A stretch of DNA of 64,000 nt from Paraburkholderia caffeinitolerans (GTDB lineage Bacteria; Pseudomonadota; Gammaproteobacteria; Burkholderiales; Burkholderiaceae). The position numbers were made by a program, and so were the translations under genes. Below the pieces are notes generated by a model. The model saw only the letters and a program-made list of their open reading frames with translations, was not told where the DNA came from and searched no databases. Where the stretch lies: contig NZ_CADIKL010000016.1 of the NCBI RefSeq assembly GCF_902859945.1, forward strand, positions 62,001 through 126,000, written 5' to 3'. Position 1 is the first letter of the stretch. Each line of letters starts with the position of its first letter. This document shows, one piece after another, positions 49,170-57,752 of this stretch.

Positions 49170-50249
49170 ATGTCCAAATTCGTATCGACGACGCCGCAGG
49201 GAGTCGCGGGCAAAGCGATTCTCATTGCCGCGCTCAGCACCGCGTGCACGGCGTGGCTGTCGCATCAGATGCCCCGGCCGGACGCCGAGATGTCGTTGCA
49301 CGCTTCCGACGAAATCCCCGATCGCGATGCGCGCGATCCGGCCCCGCTCGCCGCCGCGCCGGTTTTCGTTGGCCCGCCGGTTCCTGCTTTCCGTGTCGCG
49401 TCCGCCGAGGTCACGCAGAATTTTGCGGCGACCGCGGACCAGTTGGGCGTCGGCGCCGCCACGGCCGCGCGGCTCGCACGCGCGCTCTCGGGGCAGCTCG
49501 ATGTCGAGCACGATCTGAAGCCGGGCAGCGAGATGCGCCTTGTGTTCCGCAACGGCGTGGCGAACGCCGCTCGCATATTCACCGGAACGCCGGCCGCCGG
49601 AACCGCACCGGCCTCCAGCCCCGCGATCCCGGGCGTGGCGGCCGACGCTGCCGCGCAGGACGAGCCGCCCGTTGCGGTACGCATTTCCACGGGCCACGAC
49701 GCGCACGATGTGTTCCTCTACCGCAAGCTCGATGGCAAGGCGTTCTACTACAGCGCCGATGGCCAGCCGGCGTCGCCGACCTTCCTGCGCTATCCCGTCG
49801 AGTACACGCGTATCTCGTCGGACTTTGCGCCGGAGCGGCTCGACCCTATTACGCACCGCTGGGCGCCGCACGAAGGCGTCGATTTCGCCGCGCCCGTGGG
49901 CACGCCCGTGCACGCGACCGCGCAGGGCACAGTGACGTTCGTGGGCTGGCAGACCGGCTATGGCCGCGTTATCCAGATCAAGAATTTCGGCGACTTTTCG
50001 ACGACCTTCGCGCATCTCTCGCGCTTTGCGAAAGCGCTGCGCGTGGGCAGCGAGATTCGCCAGGGCCAGGTGATCGGGTACGTGGGCCGGACGGGCTGGG
50101 CGACCGGGCCGCATCTGCACTACGAGGTCCACGTCGATAACGTGCCGCAAGACCCGCTCACGGTCGATCTGCCGACTCGCACGGCCTTGAACGGCGAAGA
50201 CATGGCGCACTTCGCGCAGCAGGTCCAGCAGCTCACGCCGATGCTGTGA
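49170..50249 (+). CDS. M23 (LytM-type) metalloendopeptidase
   Basis: A 359-residue envelope protein with an N-terminal membrane anchor or signal (GKAILIAALSTACTAWLS). The C-terminal LytM domain has the zinc ligands in HEGVDFAAPVGTPVHATAQG and in TGPHLHYEVHV; a preceding region (VEHDLKPGSEMRLVF, DGKAFYYSADG) matches the LysM/opacity-associated part of Zn-endopeptidases of the MepM type. It should cleave peptidoglycan cross-links during cell-wall growth. The open frame begins earlier, but this ATG gives the natural N-terminus. Confidence 0.92.
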   Translation: MSKFVSTTPQGVAGKAILIAALSTACTAWLSHQMPRPDAEMSLHASDEIPDRDARDPAPLAAAPVFVGPPVPAFRVASAEVTQNFAATADQLGVGAATAARLARALSGQLDVEHDLKPGSEMRLVFRNGVANAARIFTGTPAAGTAPASSPAIPGVAADAAAQDEPPVAVRISTGHDAHDVFLYRKLDGKAFYYSADGQPASPTFLRYPVEYTRISSDFAPERLDPITHRWAPHEGVDFAAPVGTPVHATAQGTVTFVGWQTGYGRVIQIKNFGDFSTTFAHLSRFAKALRVGSEIRQGQVIGYVGRTGWATGPHLHYEVHVDNVPQDPLTVDLPTRTALNGEDMAHFAQQVQQLTPML

Positions 50250-50259
50250 GCGCCCCGGC

Positions 50260-50277
50260 GCGGCCCTTGCGGGCCGC
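50260..50277 (+). terminator. Hairpin past the peptidase gene
   Basis: GCGGCCC-TTGC-GGGCCGC, a perfect 7-bp stem with a tetraloop, ten bases after the stop codon; no T run, so termination may need Rho. Confidence 0.4.
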
Positions 50278-50384
50278 GTCCATGTTGGGCTCGGGGCGGG
50301 CATTTTATGGGCTACAGTGCGAATTCAAGCTGAGTTCAAGCCGAGTCCAGGCTAACAGGCGGTTTCGTCCCCCGGAGCCTTTCC

Positions 50385-50789
50385 ATGACCGAACACCCGC
50401 AGCATCCCCCATCTGTTCTGACCTACACGAGCACGCACGATTTCGACACCACGATCGCGCGGCTGAAGGCGGTGCTCGAGCGCGCGGGCGCCGTGGTGTT
50501 CGCCGATGTCGATCAGCGCGACGCCGCGGCGCTCGCGGGTCTCGAGTTGCGGCGCACGCGGCTCCTCATGTTCGGCAACCCGAAGGCGGGCACGCCGGTC
50601 ATGGCGGCCAATCCGCACGCGGCGCTCGAATTGCCGCTGCGGCTCGTGGTATGGGAGGACGAGGAAGGGCGCGTGCAGGTCGACTATCGCGACGTCGCGC
50701 AAACACTCGGGCCGCTCTACGGCATCGCGCCCGATTTGCTCGTGCCGTTGCAGCGCGTGGCGGAACTGCTGCGGGCCACGGTGCAGTGA
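50385..50789 (+). CDS. DUF302 domain protein
   Basis: A 134-residue DUF302 protein: YTSTHDFDTTIARLKAVLERAGAVVFADVDQRDAA is the family start, and TRLLMFGNPKAGTPVMAANPHAALELPLRLVVWEDE its core. The fold is a small alpha/beta domain of unknown role, sometimes linked to stress or metabolite binding. An AGCC-rich leader precedes the ATG; the gene is monocistronic. Confidence 0.92.
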   Translation: MTEHPQHPPSVLTYTSTHDFDTTIARLKAVLERAGAVVFADVDQRDAAALAGLELRRTRLLMFGNPKAGTPVMAANPHAALELPLRLVVWEDEEGRVQVDYRDVAQTLGPLYGIAPDLLVPLQRVAELLRATVQ

Positions 50790-50905
50790 GGCGCGCCGTT
50801 CGGGCGCGGGCCTGAAAAGCCGGCGCCCCAACAGCGGTATCGCGAGTCGATATTCGATGGCGCAGCCGCCGGGAGGCGCGTGCGCCGGCCGCGCATCAGC
50901 GCGGC

Positions 50906-51172
50906 TCAATGGCCCGTAAATATATCGCACTCCGAACGAGGCCAGCACATCTTGCCGGTGCGATGGCCGGCGGCGCTGTGCGTGTCGGCCGTGCCGCCGT
51001 ACGACATATCGGTGGCGGCCTGAGCCGACGCATCCGCGTCACGGGTCATCATTTGATGCGCGCGCTGCTGCGAGACGGGCTCGTCGTTCGTCTGAGCCGT
51101 AGCAGGCGCGCCAGCCGCGAGGGCCGCAAGGGCCGTCAAGCAGGCGGTGATCAACGCCAAACGGATCTTCAT
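50906..51172 (-). CDS. Small secreted hypothetical protein
   Basis: An 88-residue protein with a clear signal peptide (MKIRLALITACLTALAALAAGAPATAQ) and an AAGGAG site seven bases before the ATG. The mature part is short, polar and rich in Ala, His and Met (QRAHQMMTRDADASAQAATDMSYGG), ending with two Cys in KMCWPRSECDIF. No known domain. It is probably periplasmic. Confidence 0.65.
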   Translation of the reverse strand: MKIRLALITACLTALAALAAGAPATAQTNDEPVSQQRAHQMMTRDADASAQAATDMSYGGTADTHSAAGHRTGKMCWPRSECDIFTGH

Positions 51173-51666
51173 ATTCACACTCCTTCCTGAACGCGGGGCC
51201 AGGACGGCCCGGCGCGCGCATGGCGCTGCGCCATGCGCGCTCGAGCGCAAGCCGGGATGCCGGCGCTGGGGCCGGGCTGCCGAACGTGTTATCGAACCTG
51301 TCATCGACGAGAGCAGGTCCCGACTGCCTTACACGGCAGGCAAGCCTCCGCGGACTCGGGAGGCGGCGCAGCGTGGCGCGGCGCAACAAGGAGGAGGTGG
51401 CGGGCGCGCAGAGAACGTCCGCGCTGCACTTCCTGTTATAGGTCGCGCGCGAGAGAGTGCAACGGCAACGGGGTGGCTTTCGGCGCTGAAATGAAGCGAA
51501 AGCTTAAGGAAATGAGATGGTCGTTTTGGGGTCATGTTGAGGTGGTGTAATGCGCACGCCCAGCTATCCGGCGCGTGACTCGAATGGCGCGGCAGCAAGC
51601 GCACACGCTAATGGACGCGTCGACAGCATTCCAAACCCACTCTAAGAATCGATGGAGCCCCACAAC
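51173..51666. other. Intergenic region before the phosphatase gene
   Basis: Nearly 500 bp. The GC-rich left part gives only shadow frames; the right part must hold the phosphatase promoter. No hairpin or operator stands out. Confidence 0.4.
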
Positions 51667-53349
51667 ATGGATCGCATGTACCGCCGGGCCTTACTCGCCG
51701 TGCCGTGCGCCGGACTTGCCGCCACCTTGTTCGCCTGCGGCAGCAGCAATTCGTCGAACCCCCCGGCCGTCTCCGCTCAGGACGCGCTCGCGACCGCCAC
51801 GCCGATCAAGCACCTCGTGGTGATCTACGGCGAGAACGTTTCGTTCGACCATTATTTCGCGACCTATCCGGGCGCCACGAACCCTGCGGGCGAGCCGGCC
51901 TTCACGGCTGCCGCAGGCACGCCGGTCGTCAATGGCCTCACGGGCGCGCTGCTCACGGCGAACCCCAACTTCACGAACACCGCCAACGGCGCGGACGCCG
52001 CGAATCCGTTCCGCCTCGACCGCACCCAGGCGGCCACCGCCGACCAGAACCACGCCTACACGGCCGAGCAGCAAGCCGGCAACAACGGCGCACTCGACCT
52101 GTTCCCGAAGTACACCGGTCACGCCACGAGCGGCGGCGCGGGCGCGTTCGGCACGAAGGGCCAGGTGATGGGCTACTTCGACGGCAACACGGTCACGGCG
52201 CTGTGGAACTACGCACAGAAGTTCGCGATGAGCGACAACGCATGGACTACGACCTATGGTCCGTCCACGCCGGGCGCGCTCGAAGTAGTGGCGGGCCAGA
52301 CCAACGGCCTGCAGCTCGTGGTCTCGTCGAAGCAGCCGGCCACGGCCACTACTTCGTCGTACTACATTAATGACGGCGCGGGCGGCCTCACGATGATCAA
52401 CGACGTCGATCCAGGCTACGACGTGTGCTCGAGCACCACCGACACGGGCATGATCAACGCGAAGAACATCGGCGACCTGCTGAACACGCAAAAGATCAGC
52501 TGGGGCGGCTTCATGGGCGGCTTCAACCTGCAGACGGCCAACCCGAACGGCACCACGGGCTGCAAGCGCAGCACGGTCGCGACCGCTGTGAACGCCGCCA
52601 CGGCCGACTATATTCCGCACCACAACTGGTTCCAGTACTTCAAGTCGACCGCGAACCCGCAGCACACGCGCCCGAGCTCGACGGCCGCGATTGGCTCAAG
52701 CCTGGAGACGGATGGCAAGACCGCCGAGCCCGCGAACCATCAGTACGACACCGACGACTTCTTCGCCGCGGTGAAGGCCGGCAACTACCCGTCGGTGAGC
52801 TTCCTGAAGGCGCCGGCGGCGCAGGACGCGCACGCGGGCTACTCGGACCCGCTCGACGAGCAGCAATTCGTCACGAAGGTCGTGAACTTCCTGATGCAGC
52901 AGCCCGACTGGCAGAACACCGCCGTGGTCGTGACCTATGACGACTCGGACGGCTGGTACGACCATCAATACATGGCGCCGGTGCATTCGTCGATGGCCTC
53001 GGCCGACCAGCTCAACGGCAATGGCGTGTGCGGCAGCGGCACCCAGCCCACGGGCGTCGCGGGTGCGCCGGTCAATGGCCGCTGCGGTCCGGGCACGCGT
53101 ATTCCGTTCATGGTGATCTCGCCGTGGGCGAAGGCGAACTACGTGGATCACACCTTCATCGACCAGTCCTCGGTGGTGCGCTTCATCGAAGACAACTGGC
53201 TCGGCAGCGCGCGTCTTGGCGGCGGCTCGTTCGATGCCGTGGCGGGCGATATGCGCGGCATGTTCGATTTCGCGGGCAAGGGCAATCTGCCGGTCCTGTA
53301 TCTCGACGGCACGCAAGGCACGCAGTTGAGCGCCGCGCCGGCGATGTGA
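51667..53349 (+). CDS. Acid phosphatase/phosphoesterase lipoprotein (AcpA family)
   Basis: A 560-residue protein with a lipoprotein signal (LATLF-AC lipobox, AGLAATLFACGSS). Family motifs are the metal/nucleophile segment HLVVIYGENVSFDHYF at the N-terminus and VVVTYDDSDGWYDHQYMAP near residue 430. These place it with the phospholipase C/AcpA-type phosphoesterases, which hydrolyse phosphomonoesters outside the cytoplasm. An ATG five codons upstream is an alternative start; the GGAG spacing favours the one given. Followed by a very strong hairpin. Confidence 0.9.
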   Translation: MDRMYRRALLAVPCAGLAATLFACGSSNSSNPPAVSAQDALATATPIKHLVVIYGENVSFDHYFATYPGATNPAGEPAFTAAAGTPVVNGLTGALLTANPNFTNTANGADAANPFRLDRTQAATADQNHAYTAEQQAGNNGALDLFPKYTGHATSGGAGAFGTKGQVMGYFDGNTVTALWNYAQKFAMSDNAWTTTYGPSTPGALEVVAGQTNGLQLVVSSKQPATATTSSYYINDGAGGLTMINDVDPGYDVCSSTTDTGMINAKNIGDLLNTQKISWGGFMGGFNLQTANPNGTTGCKRSTVATAVNAATADYIPHHNWFQYFKSTANPQHTRPSSTAAIGSSLETDGKTAEPANHQYDTDDFFAAVKAGNYPSVSFLKAPAAQDAHAGYSDPLDEQQFVTKVVNFLMQQPDWQNTAVVVTYDDSDGWYDHQYMAPVHSSMASADQLNGNGVCGSGTQPTGVAGAPVNGRCGPGTRIPFMVISPWAKANYVDHTFIDQSSVVRFIEDNWLGSARLGGGSFDAVAGDMRGMFDFAGKGNLPVLYLDGTQGTQLSAAPAM

Positions 53350-53364
53350 CCGGCGCTTGAGGTC

Positions 53365-53395
53365 CGCAAGGGCGCGCGCGCAGCGCGCCCTTGCG
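53365..53395 (+). terminator. Very strong hairpin past the phosphatase gene
   Basis: A perfect 13-bp GC-rich stem (CGCAAGGGCGCGC and complement) with a 5-nt loop lies 16 nt after the stop codon and 70 bp before the peroxidase start. It lacks a T run; it probably separates the two transcripts or protects the phosphatase mRNA. Confidence 0.55.
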
Positions 53396-53464
53396 CCGTG
53401 TGGCGCATCCTCGCGTTTCGTCCACGGCTTTTCGGTTTTCTGGTTCCGCAAGGAACAACGCAAT

Positions 53465-54901
53465 ATGTCCGAGTTTTCGTCGTCTGCTTCTTCCTCATCG
53501 TCATCAACCCGCGTCAAGGCGAAGCCTGCACGCTATGGGCGCACGCTAGCGGGCCCAGCCGCCGCTCTAGCGGTTGCTGTGCTCGGCTTCGGTGCTTACG
53601 CCGTGGCCTTTCCCGCCAGTGTGCCCGCGCCCGTAGGCGTCATCGTCGAGAACCTTACCGGCGCCAATCCGCATCCGGTGGCATTGCAGCGCCCGCCCGT
53701 GGCGCCGCTTTCTGCCATGGCCCAGCTCGGCAAGCAGCTCTTTTTCGACCCGGCGCTGTCGGCTTCGGGCAAACAGTCTTGTGCGTCGTGCCACAGCCCC
53801 GAGCACGCTTATGGCCCGTCCAACGGGCTCGACGTGCAGCAGGGCGGACTCGCGATGACGCAGCAGGGCTATCGTCCGCCGCCGTCGCTCATGTATCTGT
53901 ATCGCCAGCCGAATTTCAGCATCGGCCCCGATGCCGGCGAAAACGACGACGCACCCACGGCCGCCCAGCAGGCCACGGCGTCCGCGGGCGTGGTCAAGTC
54001 GCAGAAGACCGCGGGCGGTCCGTCGACCTCCACGGAGATGGTCCCGCAAGGCGGCCTGTTCTGGGACGGCCGCGCCGATACGCTACAACAGCAGGCCTAT
54101 GGCCCGCTGCTCAACCCGGTGGAGATGGCGAACACGAGCGTCGACCAGGTGGCCGCGAAGCTGGAGCACGCGTCGTACGCGAAGCGCTTCACGGAATTAT
54201 TCGGACCACGAATTTTTAGCGACCGAAAGCTGCTGGTTTCCGAAGCGATGTTCGCGATCTCGCGCTACCAGGTGGAGGATCCGTCGTTCCATCCGTACAA
54301 CAGCAAGTACGACCGCTGGCTCGAAGGGCGCGCGCGTCTCACCCGCGCCGAACTGCGCGGCCTGCGCCTCTTCAACGATCCGGACCGTGCGAACTGCGCG
54401 GGCTGCCACCTTTCCAGGCCGGGCAAGGATGGCCTGCCGCCGATGTTCACCGATTACCAGTACGAGGCGCTTGGGGTGCCGCGTAACCGCAAGCTGGCGC
54501 AGAATCGCGATCCGCGCTTTTACGATCTGGGCGTGTGCGGGCCGTTCCGTGCGGATATGCGCGACCAGACGCAGTACTGCGGGATGTTCCTCACACCCAC
54601 GCTGCGCAACGCGGCCACGCGCACGGTGTTCTTCCATAACGGCATCTATCACGACCTCGACCACGTGATGGCGTTCTACAACGAGCGCAACACTGACCCG
54701 GGCAAGTTCTATCCGCGCGATGCGAAGGGCAAGATCGACAAATACGACGATATCCCGCCGCAATACCAGAACAATGTGGATGTGACCGACGCGCCGTTCG
54801 ACCGCAAGTTCGGCGACAAACCCGCGATGAGCGACGAAGAGATTCGCGACATCGTCGCGTTCCTGAAGACGCTCAACGACGATCCGGCGCCGTCGAAATA
54901 G
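53465..54901 (+). CDS. Di-haem cytochrome c peroxidase/MauG-family protein
   Basis: A 478-residue protein with an N-terminal membrane segment (AALAVAVLGFGAYAVAF) after an odd Ser-rich head (SEFSSSASSSSSST). Two c-haem sites are visible, CASCH and CAGCH. FDPALSASGKQSCASCH, GGLFWDGRADTLQQQA and the FLTPTLRNAATRTVFFHNGIY block are peroxidase landmarks. It should reduce hydrogen peroxide (or act as a MauG-like oxidant) in the periplasm. The 3' end overlaps the convergent diguanylate cyclase gene by 29 bp. Confidence 0.92.
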   Translation: MSEFSSSASSSSSSTRVKAKPARYGRTLAGPAAALAVAVLGFGAYAVAFPASVPAPVGVIVENLTGANPHPVALQRPPVAPLSAMAQLGKQLFFDPALSASGKQSCASCHSPEHAYGPSNGLDVQQGGLAMTQQGYRPPPSLMYLYRQPNFSIGPDAGENDDAPTAAQQATASAGVVKSQKTAGGPSTSTEMVPQGGLFWDGRADTLQQQAYGPLLNPVEMANTSVDQVAAKLEHASYAKRFTELFGPRIFSDRKLLVSEAMFAISRYQVEDPSFHPYNSKYDRWLEGRARLTRAELRGLRLFNDPDRANCAGCHLSRPGKDGLPPMFTDYQYEALGVPRNRKLAQNRDPRFYDLGVCGPFRADMRDQTQYCGMFLTPTLRNAATRTVFFHNGIYHDLDHVMAFYNERNTDPGKFYPRDAKGKIDKYDDIPPQYQNNVDVTDAPFDRKFGDKPAMSDEEIRDIVAFLKTLNDDPAPSK

Positions 54902-56519
54902 CCGAACCGGTTGCGGCCGGCCCCGGCGATTCCTTCGGTGCGCCGCCGTTGGCCAGCGCGTTGCGCGGATCGGGCGGCGGTCCGTCGAATGCCGTTGCCT
55001 TGACCTGATTGCGGCCGGCCTGTTTCGCCGCGTAAAGCTCTTCGTCGGCGGCGCGCAGCAGTGCATGCGCGCCCGTGCTTTCGCGCGGCGTGCAGGTCGC
55101 GCAGCCCACGCTCACCGTGACCGAGCCGTGTTCACTGTGCCCATGCGCGATGCCGAGACGCTGCACGTTCGCCCGGATTTGCTCCGCGATATTCAGCGCG
55201 CCGTCGGGCGGCGTGTTCGATAGCACCACCGCGAATTCCTCTCCGCCGTAGCGCGCCACCATGTCCGTCTTGCGATGCATGCTAGCCTGGATCGCATGCG
55301 CCACGGCGGCGAGCACCTCGTCGCCCACCGCATGCCCATAGAAGTCGTTGAAGAGCTTGAAGCGGTCGATGTCGATGAACAGCACCGAGAGCGGCTCGCC
55401 CGCGCGGCGCGCGCGGTTCCATTCGTTCACGAACTGCAGATCGAGTGCGCGGCGGTTCGCGAGGCCCGTGAGCGCGTCCGTGACCGATAGCCGTTCGAGC
55501 TCCGATTCGGCGCGCAGGCGTGCGCGCAGCCCGAACGCGAGCAGCCACGAGGACAGCGCGACCACCGCACCGAATACGAGCGACATCGGCTCGTAGATTG
55601 CGACGCGCTCGCGCCAGGACGCGAGCGCGTCGTCGACGGAGGGCGCGACCGCCACGATCAGCGAGGTGTGCGGCACGCGCCGCCAGGTATGGATGCGCAT
55701 CGTGCCGTCCTCGTCGTCGCGCGCGACGATGGTGCCCGTGCTCGATTTGAGCATCGGCGCGATTTGCCGCTGCGAGGCGAGATTCGTGCCCACGTCGTAT
55801 TCGGAGAACGGCTTGCGGGCGAGCAGCGTGCCGTCGTCGAGCATGATGAAGATGGCGCTGTGCTTGCCGACATCGATGAGGTCGAACAACTGCTGGAAAT
55901 AGGCGAGCCGCAGCGTGAGCAGCACCACGCCGCCGAACCCGCCATCGTAGGTGCTCACGCGGCGCGAGAGGCCGATCGCGTATTGGCCTGCGTTCACGCG
56001 TGAGCGGAACGGGTCGGAGATGTACATGCCCATCGAGTGACTGCGTTCCTGGGCGCGGAAATAGTCGCGGTCGGCGAGATTCACGTTCGGATAGTCGCGG
56101 CCGTCCTGCGATTCGACGATCTTGCCGTGGGCGTCGATATAGAGCGCACCGTCGAGATAGGCCGCGCCCGCCACCCGGCTGAACATGAGTTGTCGGCGCA
56201 GATCGCGCGGCAGTGCGGCCGCACGCGGATCGCGAATCGAATCGAGCGCCTCGGTCAGCATCAGGTCGTAGACGCCGAAACTGTTTTCGAGGTGCGTGGA
56301 CACCAGCGAAACGAGCATGTCCGAGGTTTGCCGCGCGTGCGTAAGCGCCTGCTCGCGCTGCTGCGCGAAGCCCGTGAACGCAAGCGCGACGATGGCGAGG
56401 CCCACGAGCGTGCCCGCGCATCCCGGCACGAATGGATGGTGCACGACCCAGCGGAACGGCGCCGCGCAGACGTTGCGCACGGCGCTTATGAAACGGAGAT
56501 GCAATGGCCTGGACGCCAT
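54873..56519 (-). CDS. dCache-type diguanylate cyclase
   Basis: A 548-residue membrane protein: helix at about 35-52, a periplasmic double-Cache sensor to about 310, a second helix, and a GGEEF domain (YGGEEF at 424-429). The inhibitory I-site RxxD lies five residues upstream (RKTD, 416-419), so product inhibition is expected. It makes cyclic di-GMP in response to an unknown ligand. It lies 21 bp behind the cupin gene and may be the last gene of the respiratory cluster, which would tie c-di-GMP to oxidase expression. Confidence 0.93.
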   Translation of the reverse strand: MASRPLHLRFISAVRNVCAAPFRWVVHHPFVPGCAGTLVGLAIVALAFTGFAQQREQALTHARQTSDMLVSLVSTHLENSFGVYDLMLTEALDSIRDPRAAALPRDLRRQLMFSRVAGAAYLDGALYIDAHGKIVESQDGRDYPNVNLADRDYFRAQERSHSMGMYISDPFRSRVNAGQYAIGLSRRVSTYDGGFGGVVLLTLRLAYFQQLFDLIDVGKHSAIFIMLDDGTLLARKPFSEYDVGTNLASQRQIAPMLKSSTGTIVARDDEDGTMRIHTWRRVPHTSLIVAVAPSVDDALASWRERVAIYEPMSLVFGAVVALSSWLLAFGLRARLRAESELERLSVTDALTGLANRRALDLQFVNEWNRARRAGEPLSVLFIDIDRFKLFNDFYGHAVGDEVLAAVAHAIQASMHRKTDMVARYGGEEFAVVLSNTPPDGALNIAEQIRANVQRLGIAHGHSEHGSVTVSVGCATCTPRESTGAHALLRAADEELYAAKQAGRNQVKATAFDGPPPDPRNALANGGAPKESPGPAATGSAISTAPDRR

Positions 56520-56540
56520 GGGGAGTGGGCGGATGCTTGC

Positions 56541-56888
56541 CTATTTGCCGTCGCTTGCGGGATGAGCGAGATGAATCGTGACGATGACCGAGGCGTCGTC
56601 AAGCGCTTCGAGCGCATGCGGCTCGCCCGCGCCGAGCAGCAGCATCTGACCCGCCTGCATCGTGCGCGGCTCGTCACGCACGAAAAAGCGGACCACGCCT
56701 TCGACGCACAGCACCGTGATCTCGCCGGGCACGCTGTGTTCGGGCAAGCGCTTGCCCGCCGGCAGAACGAGACGGATCACCTCGAGCTGTGCGGCGCGGA
56801 TCAGCGTGGTCGATTTCGCGTCCTTGAGCGCGCCGCCGAGCGCATGCACGTCGAAGACTTCGCCGGGCTTGGCGTGAGCAATGGCCAT
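56541..56888 (-). CDS. Small cupin protein
   Basis: A 115-residue single cupin domain: VIRLVLPAGKRLPEHSVPGEITVLCVEG (motif 1, one His, Glu) and QMLLLGAGEPHALEAL (motif 2, Pro-His). Small cupins of this type bind metals or act as regulators. It lies between a cytochrome c gene and the cyclase gene in the oxidase cluster. An in-frame Met six codons upstream is possible; the ATG used gives a usual length. Confidence 0.85.
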   Translation of the reverse strand: MAIAHAKPGEVFDVHALGGALKDAKSTTLIRAAQLEVIRLVLPAGKRLPEHSVPGEITVLCVEGVVRFFVRDEPRTMQAGQMLLLGAGEPHALEALDDASVIVTIHLAHPASDGK

Positions 56889-56963
56889 GATGTCTCTACG
56901 CAAGAATGTGGGGGAAGCGCGGGACGCGCAAGCGGCGAGGCGCTTCCCGCGCGTGTCCCGTCG

Positions 56964-57752
56964 TTAGGGGTGCACGCCGCCTGCGTACCAGGCCGCCGCC
57001 GCGTCGATTTCCTCGGGGGTCATGTTGCGCGCGATATTGCGCATCTGCTCGGAAATGTCGTTGTGACGCGTGCCGTCCGCGAAGGCCGTGAGCTGTGCCT
57101 TGGTGTAGGCCGCCGGCATGCCGTCGAGCCAGGGGGTGCCCACCTTGTGGTCGACGCCGCCGTGGCACGAGGCGCACGCGGGGATATTGCGCATCGGCGC
57201 GCCGAGCGCGACGATGCCCGGCGGCGTGCCGCTCACGCGCGCCGCGGGCCGCAGCGAGGCGTAGTAGGCCGCGAGGTCGCGCATATCCTGGTCGGAAAGA
57301 TTCTGCGCCATCGGCGTCATGACCGCGTTCTTGCGCGCGCCGCCCTGAAAATCAAGCAGTTCCTTGTACACCACACTCGCGAACTGGCCCGCGAGATTCG
57401 GCGAATTGGCCTCGCTCATGCCCTGCGGGCCGTGGCACATCGTGCAGCGCAGCGAGAGCGTGGCGCCGCGCCCGATCGACAGGGTGCTGGCGTTGTCGAG
57501 CATATGCGGCGTGAGCTCGACCGTGCTGACCTTGTAGCCCGGCGTGATCGTGGCGCCCGCCTGAGACCACTGGCGCGGCACGCCGGCCGCGCTGCAGATG
57601 GCGTTCCAGATGCCCTGGAACTGCGCATCGCGTTGCGCCGAAGGCAGCCAGACGAAGCCGATCAGCGCGGCGCCGACGAACGCGAGTATCGTCGCGCCCA
57701 CGCTCGCGCGGAACCACACATTGCGTAATGTGAACAGGCGTTCTTCGCTCAT
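56964..57752 (-). CDS. Membrane-anchored di-haem cytochrome c
   Basis: A 262-residue protein with an N-terminal helix (ASVGATILAFVGAALIGFVWL) and two haem motifs, CTMCH and CASCH. The architecture of two cytochrome c4-like domains (GGARKNAVMTPMAQNLSDQDMRDLAAYYASL, DHKVGTPWLDGMPAAYTKAQL) fits an electron donor to the neighbouring oxidase. It is coupled to the subunit I gene (ATGA overlap). Confidence 0.9.
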   Translation of the reverse strand: MSEERLFTLRNVWFRASVGATILAFVGAALIGFVWLPSAQRDAQFQGIWNAICSAAGVPRQWSQAGATITPGYKVSTVELTPHMLDNASTLSIGRGATLSLRCTMCHGPQGMSEANSPNLAGQFASVVYKELLDFQGGARKNAVMTPMAQNLSDQDMRDLAAYYASLRPAARVSGTPPGIVALGAPMRNIPACASCHGGVDHKVGTPWLDGMPAAYTKAQLTAFADGTRHNDISEQMRNIARNMTPEEIDAAAAWYAGGVHP